Assembly (NCBI GenBank): GCA_016707485.1
Contig: JADJHN010000001.1
Span: 992,001 to 1,056,000, forward strand
DNA length: 64,000 nucleotides
Reading direction: 5' to 3'
Source of the DNA: Lysobacterales bacterium
Lineage (GTDB): Bacteria > Pseudomonadota > Gammaproteobacteria > Xanthomonadales > Rhodanobacteraceae
Shown here in pieces: positions 62,756 through 64,000 of the stretch; position 1 is the first letter of the stretch, and each line of letters begins with the position of its first letter. The position numbers and the translations under genes are program-made. The notes under the pieces were generated by a model. It did no database searches and was not told where the DNA came from. It worked only from the letters and a program-made list of their open reading frames with translations.

Positions 62756-63484
62756 TCAGGCGTTGCGGCGGCGGTGCGCCCAGAGATTGAGCGCCTCCAC
62801 GGCAATCGAGAAACCCATGGCGAAATAGACGTAGCCGCGCGGGATGTGGAACTCCAGGCCATCGGCAATCAGGACCACGCCGACGAGGATCAGGAAAGCC
62901 AGTGCCAGCATGCGCAATGTCGGATGCCGATCAATGAAGTCACCGACCAGATTGGAGGCGAAGATCATCACCACCACGGCGAGGATGATGGCGGCGACCA
63001 TGACCACGATCTCGTTGACCATGCCGATCGCGGTGATCACCGAATCCAGCGAGAAAACGATATCGATGATGGCGATCTGCACGATGACATAGACAAACGA
63101 GGCAAACACGCGACCTTCCGCATTGTCGCCACCGCGCGCGCCTTCCAGCTCCTGGTGGATTTCCATGACCGCCTTGACCAGCAGGAACAATCCGCCACCG
63201 ATCAGGATCAGGTCACGCAGGGAAATCACCTGATCGGCAATGCGGAACAGGCCGAGGCGATTGTCGTCAAGCCCGGCCAGAAACGAGAGCACCAGCAGCA
63301 AGGCGATGCGGGTGAGGCAGGCGAGTCCGAGGCCGACCTTGCGGGCCAACGGTCGTTGCGCCGGAGCCAGCCGGCTCACCGCAATCGAGACAAACACCAG
63401 GTTGTCCACGCCAAGGACGATTTCCAGCGTGGCCAGGGTGAACAGCGCCAGCCAGAATTGCGGATCGGCAACAAGCTCCAGCAT
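62756..63484 (-). CDS. TerC-family integral membrane protein
   Basis: 242 aa, seven hydrophobic segments. TerC motifs are ATLEIVLGVDNLVFVSIA (helix 1, acidic metal-binding residues) and IIDIVFSLDSVITAIGM (second acidic motif). Members include Mn exporters (Alx/YkoY) and tellurite-resistance-associated TerC; here it is a stand-alone chromosomal copy, so Mn homeostasis is the better guess. Confidence 0.88.
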   Translation of the reverse strand: MLELVADPQFWLALFTLATLEIVLGVDNLVFVSIAVSRLAPAQRPLARKVGLGLACLTRIALLLVLSFLAGLDDNRLGLFRIADQVISLRDLILIGGGLFLLVKAVMEIHQELEGARGGDNAEGRVFASFVYVIVQIAIIDIVFSLDSVITAIGMVNEIVVMVAAIILAVVVMIFASNLVGDFIDRHPTLRMLALAFLILVGVVLIADGLEFHIPRGYVYFAMGFSIAVEALNLWAHRRRNA

Positions 63485-63497
63485 TCAATTGCTGCCG

Positions 63498-63869
63498 TCA
63501 GGAGAAGTGCGGCCAGAGCACCAGGCCCCAGCACAGCATCACGTTGAGCATGAGCAGGAAGACCGCCGCCGAGCCCATGTCCTTGGCACGCCCGGCGAGC
63601 TCGTGGAACTCCGGACTGACCTTGTCGACCACGGCCTCGACCGCGGAGTTGAGCAACTCGGCCGATAGCACCAGGACGAGGCTGCCACAGAGCACGGCTT
63701 TTTCCATGCCGCCCTGCCCCAGCCACAGGCCAAGCGGGAAGAAGATCACGAACAGCCAGCCTTCCAGGCGGAACGATGCCTCATGCGTCCACGCCGCGCG
63801 CAGTCCCTGGTAGGACCAGATCGCGGCACGCGCAATCTGGCGCGGCCCGCGGGGTTCGTTACTGGGCAT
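63498..63869 (-). CDS. dgkA: Diacylglycerol kinase
   Basis: 123 aa with three hydrophobic segments. The DgkA signature ELLNSAVEAVVDKVSPEFHELAGRAKDMGSAAVF holds the catalytic Glu and Lys/Asp residues; EASFR in the N-terminal amphipathic region is also conserved. It recycles diacylglycerol to phosphatidate at the inner membrane. It lies 13 bp before terC on the same strand. Confidence 0.93.
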   Translation of the reverse strand: MPSNEPRGPRQIARAAIWSYQGLRAAWTHEASFRLEGWLFVIFFPLGLWLGQGGMEKAVLCGSLVLVLSAELLNSAVEAVVDKVSPEFHELAGRAKDMGSAAVFLLMLNVMLCWGLVLWPHFS

Positions 63870-63982
63870 GCATCGGCTCGTGGGACTGGAAATCCAGCGC
63901 GCTATGATGCCATAAAGGCGCCGTGCCCCAGACGCCGCCGTGTGTCCGGCATGCGCCGCAACCTGTGACTCCCGGAGTTTCC

Positions 63983-64000
63983 ATGAGCCGACGTTTCCTG
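63983..64000 (+). CDS. Start of a gene running off the window
   Basis: GGAG, five bases, then ATG: MSRRFL. Only six codons are visible, so no product can be named. It is divergent from dgkA. Confidence 0.35.

Overview
The window looks like a high-GC gammaproteobacterial chromosome. The flanking genes (tamB, two ubiquinone hydroxylases, lptD-surA-pdxA-rsmA-apaG-apaH, folA-thyA-lgt, rlmI, terC, dgkA) are ordinary housekeeping genes. Their order and the IPTL/PEP-CTERM-like signal in one cargo gene suggest Xanthomonadales (Rhodanobacter/Dokdonella/Lysobacter relatives). The taxonomic call is inference, because no rRNA gene is present.

Layout. (1) 1-21186: core genes, namely the 3' part of tamB, a DUF985 cupin, a histone-H1-like protein, two Ubi FAD hydroxylases, a frameshifted M14 peptidase, a small cobalamin-salvage cluster, a histone-deacetylase-like hydrolase, the envelope/RNA cluster lptD-surA-pdxA-rsmA-apaG-apaH, then folA and the last 90 codons of thyA on the minus strand. 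(2) 21187-60008: a 38.8-kb mobile island inserted inside thyA. (3) 60009-64000: the first 174 codons of thyA, then lgt, rlmI, terC, dgkA and the first codons of another gene. Joining 21186 to 60009 restores an uninterrupted 264-codon thyA and the ancestral lgt-thyA-folA operon, so both ends of the element are placed to the base.

The island encodes its own complete thymidylate synthase (58884-59780). It is the first gene of a leftward operon that continues into a recombination module: a three-repeat putative DNA-binding protein (broken by an IS5-family element and a frameshift), a tyrosine recombinase split by a frameshift, a 738-aa tyrosine recombinase, a coiled-coil protein, and a further 460-aa tyrosine recombinase. 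The module resembles Tn554 TnpA/TnpB/TnpC and perhaps the gamma-mobile-trio (GmtX/Y/Z) elements. The reconstructed circle junction has two inverted arms (ATGCCGGAAAG and TTTTCCGGTCAT) around a 6-bp core that differs between the two ends, as in Tn554-type recombination. The element thus disrupts an essential gene and carries its replacement.

Cargo. A two-gene CBASS anti-phage operon (CD-NTase plus S-4TM pore-type effector) has a small upstream ORF split by an IS3-family element. A membrane-anchored HerA-like ATPase, an HNH nuclease, an XRE regulator divergent from an unknown protein, and a glycosyltransferase/hydrolase pair complete this part; most of it lies between two inward-facing relics of the same IS21-type element. 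An 11-kb heavy-metal block follows (zntA/cadA-type ATPase, CDF exporters, czcCBA with czcI-like and P-II-like genes, dmeF/dmeR with an obvious operator), bounded by copies of another terminal repeat. Next come an HD-domain gene, an orphan remnant, and an S8 protease and a DNA methyltransferase that are both cut off by one IS21 copy. The cargo is mosaic and visibly AT-richer than the flanks.

Caution: six reading frames (near 8031, 8740, 21483, 49760, 55527 and 56656) are broken by one- or two-base changes, most of them apparent losses from short homopolymers. Some of the apparent pseudogenes may therefore be sequencing errors.
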